From Lumbricus rubellus (lineage: Eukaryota > Annelida > Clitellata > Crassiclitellata > Lumbricidae), in the NCBI GenBank assembly GCA_945859605.1, contig OX243811.1, positions 52,380,898 through 52,444,897 on the forward strand: a DNA stretch of 64,000 bases, read 5' to 3'. Of this stretch, positions 11,694 through 22,692 are shown in pieces. Numbering within the stretch: position 1 is the first letter of the stretch; each line of letters begins with the position of its first letter. The notes beneath the pieces were generated by a model that worked only from the letters and a program-made list of their open reading frames with translations, did not search any database and was not told where the DNA came from. The position numbers and the translations under genes are program-made.

Positions 11694-11808
11694 AGCAATT
11701 GCAAGTAAAATAGTTGCTCAAGATCCCTACGCGGCGGCTTGAGGTGAATTCGAACCTGGAACCTCCGGCTCCAAGGCACCAAAACCTCCACTGCACCACC
11801 CACAAACT
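11694..11808 (-). mobile_element. tRNA-derived SINE, truncated copy
   Basis: Read on the minus strand, this has the head of the same SINE as 11861-12071: a tRNA-like A box region, CCTTGGAGCCGGAGG, then a B box (GGTTCGAATTCACC), then the CCGCG...AGGGATC body. The 3' half is missing. Confidence 0.7.
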
Positions 11809-11860
11809 CGGTCAGTCAGTGAGTATGTCACTCAGTAAATCAATCAGTCAGTCTTTGTTT

Positions 11861-12071
11861 GTATGTGCACTTGTTATAGCGCCCCTTCAAGCTCTCTCTA
11901 CTCAGAGGCGCTCCCGATGCAGAGCGGACACTGCATCGGAGTTTCACGCCGAAGCGCTGAGCAATTGTGAGTGAAGGACTTGCCCAAGGTCCTTACGCGG
12001 CGAGGTGGATTCGAACCTCGGACCTTCCGGCTCCAAGGCAACGACGCCACCACTAGACCACCGCGCCCGTC
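11861..12071 (-). mobile_element. tRNA-derived SINE with LINE-like tail, full-length copy
   Basis: On the minus strand the element starts GACGGGCGCGGTGGTCTAGTGG (A box TGGTCTAGTGG) and has a perfect B box GGTTCGAATCC at 12008-12018. The body follows, and the tail reads GGGAGCGCCTCTGAGTAG then CTTGAAGGGGCGCTATA. That tail closely matches the 3' end of the CR1/L2-like LINE at 30626-31113, which suggests that LINE mobilised this SINE. Confidence 0.85.
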
Positions 12072-12345
12072 AAACAATCAGTCAGTCAGTCGGTCAGTCA
12101 GTCAGTTAGTCGGTCGGTCAGTCAGTCAGTGGAGTTAGTTAGTCGGTCGGCCAGTCAGTCAGTCATACAGACAGTCAGTCAGTCAGTCATTCCGCCAGTC
12201 AGTCATTCCGCCAGTCAGTCATTCCGCCAGTCAGTCAGACTGTCACAGTCAGTTAGTCAGTCAGTCAGACAGCAAGTCAGTCAGTTAGTCAGTCAGTCGG
12301 CCAGTCAGTCACAGTCAGTTAGTCCGTTCGTCGTCAGTCGGTTGG
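12072..12345. repeat. (CAGT)n degenerate tetranucleotide repeat
   Basis: GTCAGTCAGTCA repeats with interspersed CGGT, TTAG and ATTCCGCC variants; serine-rich frames through it are artefacts. A shorter stretch of the same motif lies at 11811-11850, between the two SINE copies. Confidence 0.85.
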
Positions 12346-13956
12346 TTGGTCGAATTAAACAAGTCGGATATTCATAGGCCTAGCCTATATGTTAGTTGTT
12401 AAGGAAAGTAAATAAGTTAAAGAGCCACTAAATAAGTGGGCTAGATCGGTCTGTCAATCAGAATTGGGTCTACGAGTTCAAATTTCGGTGCTTTTTATGC
12501 CATCACGTATATGGTCCATCGGTCGTTGAAAGAGAAGCGACTCAGACGAGAGGACTTCGACCATCGACGGAGAAGCAGAATGAAAGCCATACACGGGTGC
12601 GTTTTTGTTCGACTACGTGCTACACACACAGCAGCAGCGTCGCTATCATGCTGATACGGAATGATTTTATGTCACTGGTTAGAACAGATCTGCGTGTACG
12701 ACATCCTCCGCATGCAAACGCATTGGATAATATCGGTACAGAATAATTATGGCACATTAGCTCATTCATTCCCTCAGATATTATTAGCATCGGTCGCTAG
12801 TAAATTAAGTCGCACGCGCATTCAAGCTTAGCAGCATGCTGCACGAACCTCTTGTTTTTCTATAGTTGCGCTAGATATTGTGTTTGTGCTGCCATTATGC
12901 CTGGTTACGATGTCTTATTGTTTAGTTGCATGCACGCGGTATAGGCCTAGGCTATAGTTGTGCCTTTCCTATGGATTTTGACGCAATCCTAAATCCAATG
13001 TTTTGTTTTCAGTCAGCGCTAGAGATCGGACGACAGTTTTGGATAATGACTTTATTATCGAAAATAACGACGAACTAGTCACATATTATGATATTGATTA
13101 GGGCAACAATTAACGACGGTTGGCTCGCAGCAGGCCTCTACCGCTCTCCCACGCGTCTATGTGCTCCTTCGAAGCTCTGTTGACACTGGATGTATACACT
13201 CGACAGCGACCGGTACAGTAGTCATCGATTGCGCTCAAGCTTAAGCCGCAGGACCAGCACCGGTCGCCGGTCGACGGCGGCTGATGTCGGGATGCCCCTA
13301 CTGCTGCCACAATGCGGTCGGCGGCCGATCAGGGAATTATCCGACCGGCTTTGGCGCCCATTACTCCTGTCCGCCTGCGTATATGAGAAGAAGAGAAATG
13401 GACGTCGCTCTGTTTATGCAGTCGCTGGGTCGCTTGTATATACATCAAACGGACTGGTGCAGTGGTGGCGCTGCTGAAAGAAATATGAGACCAGTAAATA
13501 CGCCGAAGCTCAAAAAGTCGCTCTCGCCTGATGACGGATTGGCCATGGCACTCGTGGCACAAACGCCCCTGGCTTTGATGGTCAATGGGCCCCCGCTGCT
13601 GCACTTAGGGCTAACTCCGCGGGGCAATAATAATGATGAGACGCTCGTCTGCAGTCACGTGTGTGTCTCCTGTGTACAATTTGTTCCACTTGTGGATCCG
13701 TCTCCCTTCCAATTGATGTACAAATTGTCGACACAAGAGGGCGATCTGTTACACTTGCATGCGAACAATCTGTTACGTTTTGCGATCGAATAATAATTCT
13801 TCTCATCTTTTGATGGTCGTGTGTGATGTTCAGCCTTTTATGTGAGAGCCGGAGACTCATCTGCACGCCAACACCCTATCATCGTTGAACGATACCCGGC
13901 CATTTATCCGAGAACCTTGGCAAATAGTGACGATAATTATTATTATCATCGCTATC
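12346..13956. other. Non-coding with a GC-rich patch
   Basis: 13110-13800 is GC-richer with overlapping open frames on both strands (up to 169 residues on plus), but no domain, splice pattern or codon bias was recognised. Confidence 0.3.
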
Positions 13957-14082
13957 GTTGACTCCCAATAGGCTATCTAAATAGCGCTACTTGAAAGATA
14001 AGCGCAGGGTATCAGATTATTCACGAGTGCTGACTTCCAATAGGCTATCTAAATAGCGCTACTTGAAAGATAAGCTCAGGGC
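13957..14082 (+). repeat. Two-copy direct repeat of about 60-70 bp
   Basis: The block CCAATAGGCTATCTAAATAG followed by CGCTACTTGAAAGATAAG occurs twice, near 13966 and 14036. A fragment of its tail (AGATAAGCGCAGGGCA) recurs near 20343. Confidence 0.7.
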
Positions 14083-14751
14083 ATGCATTCATGAACGTTG
14101 CGTCATAATAATTATTCAGGGAAGTTACATAATAGTTATAAGAGTCCAATATAGAGAAGGCAATGAATACCATAGCATAGTGAGATGCATTGCTACATAA
14201 CTGTGGATAACAGTGTTAAGCGTTGCACAGTTAATTAAAGATAAACGTATTTTAAGACTTTAATTCAGCTCAACATAGCCTACATGGGAAAATTAGACAA
14301 TGTTTAAAGTAAATTTACCATTTTAGCCTTTCTAATAAATTACACAATTTGTTTATTGTATCAGCGCTGAAATGCCTTGAATCGTCCTCAACTGTAGGTC
14401 CATATATTATGTCTAAACACCGAAGAGCATAGAGGAAAACTATTTTGCTGTTCCTCTGACTTCTAAACAGACAGACAACGTTGGTAAAAATACGCAGACG
14501 AGTGCTTTTAGCTATCATTATAGCGAGTGAAGTCGTGGTCATTGAAGTCGAAATATCATCGTCTCCTTGGCACAGTTTTTATGCACGAAAGTAATACTAT
14601 ATTTTTTTGCCAGTGCTTTCCTTTCCCCAACAACCCAATGCTGCAGGGCAAGGCTTTGTTTATCCAATATCTTGCACGTTGCATATATATATACATGTAT
14701 ATATACACACATATAAAATTATATATATAAGCCTATATATATATATATGTA
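14083..14751. other. Non-coding AT-rich DNA
   Basis: No supported gene. Ends in a TA-rich microsatellite (14680-14750) that served as the mariner insertion site. Confidence 0.35.
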
Positions 14752-15944
14752 CACCGTGGTTCAAAAAAAAGTAAGCCAAATTGCTTTTCTTATATCTCTA
14801 ACAACTGATGACATATCAAGCTCAAATTTTCCAAATATTTAGAGAAGTGGGCCAAGAATATGATTCCAAAATTTAATGAAATAAAGTTGAACGGATAAAA
14901 AGATATGAATATCTAAACTTCATATACCGAAATTGCAGTTTACAAGCAATTTTCTGCTAGATTCAATAAAAAGTAAGCCAAACTGTTTTTCTTACATCTC
15001 TGATGTCTGATGAGCAATCATAAAAACTTTCTTCCAATATTTAGGGAATTCAACCAAGAATAGAATTTCAAAATATCATGTCATAACTTTGAAGGGATAG
15101 AAAGATATGGATATTTCAACTTCATCACCCGAAATTTCAGTTTTCAGCAAGTCTGTTATGGTGTCCGTTGCGGTTTCGACGCTTGGCCGTTCCCATTTAG
15201 TCTTCATTGACCCTAGAGCCTATTATCGCTTTGTTCTGCTGTCACAACATCTTCTATCTGTAATCAGAAATCTAGTCCCAGAAGACACCTTTGTTTTTCA
15301 ACAGAACAGCACCAGCCCACAGAACCAAGAAAATCATCAAAATGCTCACAAGAGAGACGCCAAACTTCATTTCTTCCACATTATGGCCTCCGAACAGTCC
15401 AGATTTGAATCCTGTAGACTATAAAATGTGGAGCGTGATGCAAGACCGAGCCTACCAGACAACAATCAATGATATAAACGATCTGAAGCAACGCTTGTTG
15501 GAAGTGTGGGATGGCCTGGACCAGAGGATAATCGACGTTGCTGTTGCCATTGCAATGGCGCCAGCGCCTCCAGGCTTGCGTGTAAGCAGGAGCATGACAT
15601 TTTGGGCATCTAATTTAATTAAATTATCAAACCATATTGGGGTCATATTGTTAGTTCAATTCTCTACATATCTGGAAAATTTTAGAATGATTATTCATCA
15701 GGCATTGGAGATAATAAGGAAACATTTGATTGAATCTAACAGAAAATTGCTTGTAAACTGAAATTTCGGTATATGAAGTTGAAAGATTCATATCTTTTTA
15801 TCCTTTCAACTTTATCTCATGAAATTTTGGAATCATATTCTTGGTCCCCTTCTCTAAATATTTGGAAAATTTTAGTTTGATATGTCATCAGGTATTAGAG
15901 ATATATGCAAAACAATTTGGCTTACTTTTTTTTGAACCACGGTG
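14752..15944 (+). mobile_element. Mariner/Tc1-type relic, copy 2
   Basis: 1193 bp between TA dinucleotides (14750-14751 and 15945-15946), with ends CACCGTGGTTC / GAACCACGGTG. Two diverged copies of the terminal unit lie at each end; the second left unit begins near 14965 with AAAAAGTAAGCCAAACTG. It has the same internal organisation as copy 1 but is inserted in the opposite direction. Confidence 0.85.
15107..15600 (+). pseudogene. Mariner-type transposase, C-terminal remnant
   Basis: Begins at the same point as copy 1 (MDISTSSPEISVFSK) and continues through LGRSHLVFIDP. FVFQQNST again has Asn in place of the catalytic Asp. The frame then shifts near 15300, after which APAHRTKK, WPPNSPDLNPVDYKMW and the C-terminal helix are readable. 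The catalytic third Asp region (SPDLNPVDY) is preserved. The N-terminal half is missing. Confidence 0.75.
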
Positions 15945-15946
15945 TA

Positions 15947-17044
15947 TAATATTATCGTAATCTAATATACAAAGTGGGCCTATACGTTAATTTTCATATG
16001 ATATTATTACTTATAATATTATAGCATATACATTGCGGAGTTGTCTGAGTCTTTTAACTATAAATTATACGAGCCTGCTCTAAACTATTATAGTTATTGT
16101 GGACAATGTGCAAGAACCTTGAGTATTTATTTTACACGCAGTAGCCTACATGTATCTCAGCGTCATTTCGAACATCACACAATGCAGCCTCAATTCTCGT
16201 TTGCTTCTGCGCATTTGCCTATATCAGACATTATGTGTTTAGCTAAGGAACACATGGCGTGGTAAAGTCGTGATGTTCCTGAAACTGGAGTTCTTTAATT
16301 CTAGTTGATGTATCTTTTCGAATAAGACGATATACTAGCAGACACAGCCATCGTTGTTAAATTAATTACCATGCATGCTCATGGCAGAGTTGTACTGCAT
16401 ATAGGCCTACTGTATAATATAAAATAGAATGTAAATAGAGCAATCAAATAGTCGAGTAACAGACAAGTGACACGAAATAGACGTATAGCGTCAAGATAGA
16501 TCTGCGTTATAACATATACAATTAACATCAGACAATTGTGAAGCACACTGTTGAGAGTAGGCCCACTTTTGCAGAACGTATGCACTATGCCTGCAAATAA
16601 AATTATAGCCTACGTATCACATGCAGTAGACTATAAAAAATTTCATCAGCTTGCATGAGCCTCAAGCATCCATCGCACATAGTTGTCTGCAGCATGCATC
16701 TCTCTGACTTGTTATCCTCTATCAGCACAATCAGGGAGGTCTGGATATAGATATAGTAGTCCTTGGCACAATCCACTATAGACCATTTTTTATGTGTGAT
16801 ATGGCTGTCGAGGACCGTTTACAATGTGTATGTACAGGAAAAATATACATGTACATGATATACATACATATACATATATTATAAATAGGTCGCCCTTTGT
16901 ATATGGAGCTGGCATCCCCCGTGCCACAATAATCAAGACACATGTTTGTCTGTCTGTCGCGAACGTTCCCATGTGGTCCACCATCGAACGACTGTCGCTA
17001 TACTCTTCTTCCACACGACCTACTTTCTTTTTCTTCTTTCTTTT
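15947..17044. other. Non-coding, nothing recognised
   Basis: AT-rich DNA with several TAGGCCTA-type motifs and short unsupported frames. Confidence 0.3.
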
Positions 17045-17165
17045 CCTCCTCCTCCTCCTCCTCCTCCTCCTCCTCCTCCTCCTCCTCCTCATCTGACTCT
17101 CACTCGACATCGTAATCGTCCTTTCCTGTTTCCCATCTTCCCTTCCCCTCTTTCTCGTATGAGTC

Positions 17166-17196
<31 letters not shown>

Positions 17197-17400
17197 GTAT
17201 CTCTCTCTATCTCTGTATCTCTATATCTCTCTTTATCTCTCTGTTTCTCTGCCTCTCTCTGCCTCTCTGTCTGTCTCTCTGTCTTGCTGTCTCTCTGTTT
17301 GTCTCTGTCTCTCTGTTTGTCTCTGTCTCTCTCTGTCTCTCTGCCTCTGTCTCTCTGCCTCTCTGTCGTGCCTGTATGTCTCTCTATCTCTTCTCCTTCC
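17045..17400. repeat. (CTC)n plus CTGT/CTCT-rich simple repeat
   Basis: 17045-17092 is a pure CTC array. 17160-17395 is polypyrimidine TCTG/TCTC sequence. Confidence 0.9.
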
Positions 17401-17482
17401 ACTGCATGCTATATATAGGGACCGTCGAATGTTGGTGGCAGATCCATTAGTCACCTGCAGGATTAAATTATTTACTCGAGTA

Positions 17483-17702
17483 ATCATCGCTAATCATAGA
17501 TCATCGCTAATCATAAATCATCGCTAATCATAGATCATCGTTAATCATAGATCATCGCTAATCATAGATCATCGCTAATCATAGATCATCGCTAATCATA
17601 GATCATCGCTAATCATAGATCATCGCTAATCATAGATCATCGCTAATCATAGATCATCGCTAATCATAGATCATCGCTAATCATAGATTCATCGCTAATC
17701 AT
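17483..17702 (+). repeat. 17-bp tandem repeat, about 13 copies
   Basis: The unit ATCATCGCTAATCATAG is repeated head to tail with very few substitutions; one late unit carries an extra T. It is too homogeneous to be old. Confidence 0.95.
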
Positions 17703-17904
17703 ATAATAGTTGTTCTCCTCGATGTCGATGGATAGATACGCGTGCACGGATCCATTCAGTTAAACGGTCTCAGTTGTTTGTCGCAAGCATCCACGGCCCT
17801 TGACCCCTTCTCCCCTTGACCCCCTCTCCCCCACTGCAGCCTCACTCTGACTTGGTCTTTTGTTATATGCAGTAAACAGTAGACTCCGCTCCTGCGACTA
17901 CTGC

Positions 17905-17971
17905 TACTACTGCCGCTGCTACTACTGCTGCTGCTGCTGCCGCTGCTGCTGCTGCTGCTGCTGCTGCTGCG
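17905..17971 (+). repeat. (CTG)n imperfect microsatellite
   Basis: CTG/CCG/CTA triplets with a pure CTG core toward the 3' end. Confidence 0.85.
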
Positions 17972-18819
17972 CTCACCGATGCATCGATCTACCTGTCGCC
18001 CGATGCCACTTCGGACATTCATCGTCAATTGCAGCCTAGCAATGATCCGAACGACGGTGTGGTGTTAAATCGGATCCAGCATCGAAAACGGTTACAGGAT
18101 CTTTCACATTGTCGAGCTATCACTATGGAGGTTTGTACAAGAGCAGACGTAAGACGTAGTTGAGGCAAAGCATGATTTTAACGAAGCAAGCCAACAGCAT
18201 TTAATTTTGTAGAAACAATGGTTAGATTGTGTATCTTGACGTGGCGGATCTCCAATTATTTAAAAATCCAATTGCCTAGTAACTGTTTTTGGCGGCGGAT
18301 CCCATGTTGAGGTGGCGGATCACAAATCCTTGATGCCGGGTTTCAAACCCGACGGGACCTGTCTAAATTTAGCCACTAATCAGAGCAGTGCTAGTTTTTT
18401 TAAAACTCGTACTTTGCACCTGAACTCAACACAATCCCCTTTCATAACTGTCTCTCCCTAACCTTATTTTTCACCACTCCGGTCCTCGGGTGAGCGCCGG
18501 TAAAGCGGCGTCAATTTGGTGGCAGCGCAGCCACCACCACCGTTCTCCTTCAGCCACCATCGTCTATGTATATTTAAACCTATTAGTAACAATGGCTTCG
18601 GTCGTCGTCAGAGGAAGAGACGACGGGCGACTCTTGTAGAGCGGGGAACGCCAGGCCGCCTCACCACCGCCTCACCGCCGCCTCACCACCGCCTCACCAC
18701 CGCCGCCGTCACCGGTCGTCGTCGGCGGTCATCGGCTTCACCGGCGGCGGCAGAGGAGGCCTTTGTGCGGCTGGGGCTGGGGCTGCGTCGTCGAAGGGTC
18801 CGTCTGCAGCACGTGCAGC

Positions 18820-18995
18820 CTCTGCCTCTCTGCCTCTGCCTCTTCCTCTGCCTCTGCCTCTGCCTCTGCCTCTGCCTCTGCCTCTGCCTCTGCCTCTGCC
18901 TCTGCCTCTGCCTCTGCCTCTGCCTCTGCCTCCCTGCCTCTGCCTCTGCCTCTGCCTCTCTGCCTCCCTGCCTCTGCCTCTGCCTCTCTGCCTCT
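18820..18995 (+). repeat. (GCCTCT)n hexanucleotide array
   Basis: About 25 units of GCCTCT with occasional CCCT variants. The same CTGCCT motif with TTTGTC interruptions recurs at 57232-57420. Confidence 0.9.
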
Positions 18996-19067
18996 GCGTC
19001 GTCGTCGCAGGAACGTCAATGAATCGAACAAGTGGAATGAACGCCACAACCATAGCACCACCATAGC

Positions 19068-19106
19068 AGCAGCAGCAGCAGCCGCAGCAGCAGCAGCAGC
19101 AGCAGT
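19068..19106 (+). repeat. (GCA)n microsatellite
   Basis: Short GCA triplet array with one CCGCAG interruption. Confidence 0.85.
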
Positions 19107-19730
19107 AACACGCTGTCACTTGACAGAGACGCATGAGGTTAAGAATTGGACGAGTAGGAGTAGGAAGAGGAAGAGTAGGAGTAGGAGTAGGAAGAATGTG
19201 GAATGGATTAGTTGGACGACGCAATAACAACAGGATCAGCAGCAGTTCAACGGGATTCTATCTTAGAGCGAATCGTCGCAGACATCTGTTCGTCTCGAGT
19301 GTTGTGTTAAAGCTAGATCTCTCTCGTATGGATGATGATCTGTAATTCTGATTAACCAACGGAATTCATTGCTGCTGAAACATCAGGATAGTTCAGCTCT
19401 GTTGTACACGATTTTTAATTAAAAGAAATTTTGGGATGCTGCTAGACTTCTGTTGTGTATTATTCTGCTGGAATTATCTTTTGGATGCTGTTGTTGCATA
19501 ACATTGTGTTAGCGCTTCGATTAACACGGATATTTCGACTGCACTTGTAAGCACAGGCCTACGTTATTGTTAACACGGATTGATTGCCTCAGAGGTCTTC
19601 ACTGTGTACGCAGGCCTACATACAAAGCATGTCCGTTCCCCACGGTACATGTATATCTGCAGCAAAGACTTAATTCGCTACGGTTCGGTGCTCTTCGACG
19701 GGAGTGCAGCTGAAAGTGCCTGGGTTCATC

Positions 19731-19815
19731 ATGCGCTGCACAATTGAAAAGTGTTTCGTTCACATTTCTTTCGTTGTACTCTGCTCGTTGATCGTGTTCG
19801 TTTCGTTGGAGCGAG
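19731..19815 (+). CDS. Lectin gene exon 1: signal peptide
   Basis: ATG at 19731 starts [11 protein letters not shown] and runs into the hydrophobic stretch [15 protein letters not shown], a good signal peptide. The exon ends in phase 1 before the consensus donor GTAAGT at 19816. The single leftover G joins AT of exon 2 to make Asp, giving an unbroken frame into the lectin domain. I found no other exon that fits better. Confidence 0.75.
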
Positions 19816-22366
19816 GTAAGTCGCAGAGACTTTCACACTACTGCTTCTAGGACTAGGCCTGCATAATTGTAGTAAAATATTCACCCTTTATAACAGCTAT
19901 GACGAGCTTAGTTAGTACCATTTAACTAAGTTTGATCTAGAGTTGTACTTTTGTTTTGCAGCACTTGCCGCATAAAATGTATGAACTTTAAACAACACCC
20001 ACGATTCACAAGCCATGGGCCCATGGCGCTATGATAAGGTAATAATAACAAGCTTAGTCTATAAGTTTAACTCCTGCACGAGTTATCGATTTCGATGTAA
20101 TTGCTAAACTGATCTGAAAGCACTCTCTTCTCATAACGATAAAATATAGATCTGTAAAGTTTTATGTAATTGTACGACCAATTATATTATTACGAATTCA
20201 GTTTGAGTTGATTAATTGCAGGGTGATTGTAGGTAGGAAGTGGTGCAATAGAGACGTTTACTGTAATTTACCTGTAGCAAAGCCTCGGCTTTTCATCATT
20301 ATCTGCACCATCGAGAGTGTAACTGTAAACTCAAAACTTCTGAAGATAAGCGCAGGGCACCAACGTATTCAAGAGCGTTGCATCGTGTCAGAGGTGTATA
20401 CGTATTTGCAGTTTAACGTCACTGTGTGATAACAAAGACCATTAGCGACGTCCTCCTCCTTTATCCAGGCTTGGGACTGGCACTGGCAGAGTGCAACCAG
20501 TGGCGAAACCAGAGGTTTTTTATACAGCTTATCATTGCTCTACAGCAGGCGAACAATGCAGTTTCGTTCTGTTCATGGCAGTACTAGTAGGGTGAATATG
20601 GTGTTTCTGAACCGGTTAAGTATTATTACTAACTAGTAATTAATTAGTAATTAGTTAATTATTATTAATAATTAGTTAAGGTAACTAGTTAAGGTAATTA
20701 GGTCATCTTAATTAGCCTATTATAATAATTAGGTCATATTAATTACCCTATTATAGTAATTAGTATATTAATTAGTATAATAATTAGTTAATTATATTAG
20801 TAATAGTAATTAGTTAATCCTAATTAGCAGCGGTACAGGGCCCGTCCGGCATTGCGTCATCGGTAATGCGTCATCGGTAGCGGCGCTGGGAATTTTGGGG
20901 GCAGTGTATAAATTATTATTATGCTAATAAAGCATTATTGTATACTAATCACATATTGCGTGTACACCCAAGCTGGATCTCTAACCCTCTCCTCTCCCCA
21001 CCCCAACCGACTCAGTGTTTTATAAATCGCCACGGAAGACTGCACAGCACTGCTAAGTTCCTATGTCTTTAAAAAGATGCTGATGATGCACAGCCTGGAC
21101 ATCTGCTCTCTACCCCACGCACCTCTCCTCTACCCCTCTCCTCTCCCCACCCAAACCAACTCACTGTTTTATAAATCGCCACAGAAGACTGCACACGACG
21201 CCCTATCGCCTTTATTATCCTACCCCTTTGATAGCATTGTAAGGATGCTGAGGCTGGTCAGGCGTAACCGCACATCTGCCTCTGCAGCCCTCCGGCCAAG
21301 AATCTGGTGTAGAGGTGTATTAATCATCTATGCATGCCCAGACCTGTCCATGGATACTAAGGCAGACAAACAAGCACACTAAGAGGTGCCTACCCACACA
21401 TATCATTGCACCACAGACATGAAATGTATTCCTCCGTCCCTATTAGTCATCACAACGGCCAAGGCGGGTATGTCCAGGAATACTAAGGCAGACAAGCAAC
21501 GACACTAAGAGATGCCCATCCACGCATAGGATTGCACCACATACATGAAATGTATGCCTCCGACTCGCTATAAAAATTCGGCGGCAGCCAGCAAATATTC
21601 AATCTTTTTCCGAGATCAGCAGCTGCAGCCGTTCAACAGTCGTCAACTCGCTTCTACATCCGGTTTCGAGGACAACACGCTGGTTCTACAATCGTTCGCT
21701 TGCGAGACATCCGTTCAGCCATGACGTCTGGTGAGTATTATTTTATCTTCTATCTTCTAACTTACGTTGAAATGTAGAAATTTCTTTGCAAGCACAAGTT
21801 TTATGCAGGCTTATAATATTGTGGCCATAGGAGCACCTACTGTCTTTGGCGAGTCCTGGGTCTGGTAGGAAAAGACGCTGGGTAGTAGGCCTATTATTAT
21901 TATACGTAGAATGAGGGCAGCGTCAGGAGACGCTGCATAGTATTATTATAATTATACGTAGATTAATAGCGGCGTCAGAAGGCGCTGCGCAGTAGGTCTA
22001 TTATTATAGCCCAATACATAAGAAACTAGAATGTATTTCTCGCAGCCTAACTTATACACGAATATTATTTTGTCTAGTTGCTGAAATGGAAGCACAAATC
22101 GAGGAGATCGAGAGATTGGAAGCGAGACTTCTTGCAAGACTTCAAGAATTGAGTATGTATATTCTTAACCATTGCTGTGACAATATAAAATGTTAGCGTC
22201 GCCCTCCTCCTTTTTACTCGCTTGGGACTGGCATTCCTATAGAATGCGGCATGTAGACTCTAACACGCTGCGACTTTGAAAAGGAAATTCTTGTATTCTA
22301 GAGAAAATAATAATAACAATAAATCCCGAGGGATCCTAGGTACCTCGGGTAAAAAAAAAAAAAAAC

Positions 22367-22408
<42 letters not shown>

Positions 22409-22527
22409 TACAATCCAACGCTTCAACGCAGTTGCCTACCAGGGCACCTTATCTGGATTGCCCGGGGCCACGGTCCGGCAGCCATTAGAAAACTGAAATT
22501 GACCTTTGAAATCTTCATCAAAAATTA

Positions 22528-22574
<47 letters not shown>

Positions 22575-22645
22575 GCCAAATAAAATTAATAACAATAATA
22601 GTAATAATAACAATAATAACAATAATAAATAATACGAATATTCGT

Positions 22646-22692
<47 letters not shown>

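Larger units (their letters stand above)
18040..19730 (+). promoter_or_regulatory. Upstream region of the SUEL/CUB lectin gene
   Basis: The 1.7 kb before the signal-peptide exon is GC- and CpG-rich from about 18480 to 19250, as expected for an animal promoter, but no clear TATA box or initiator was found. It contains a CCTCTG hexanucleotide array and GCA triplets. The Pro/Arg/Ala-rich frames here follow from base composition. Untranslated first exons could be hidden in it. Confidence 0.35.

Noticed and set aside
13110..13866. GC-rich block with open frames up to 169 residues on both strands
   Set aside because: No domain, no start or splice context and equal openness on opposite strands; more likely compositional.
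18516..19345. Pro/Arg/Ala-rich frames upstream of the lectin gene
   Set aside because: Follow from CCTCTG, GCA and CCACCG repeats in a CpG-rich promoter-like region.
21077..21382. 101-codon frame left of the polymerase gene inside the Polinton-like element
   Set aside because: Overlaps direct repeats and has no similarity to integrase, protease or capsid motifs; upstream of the TATA box.
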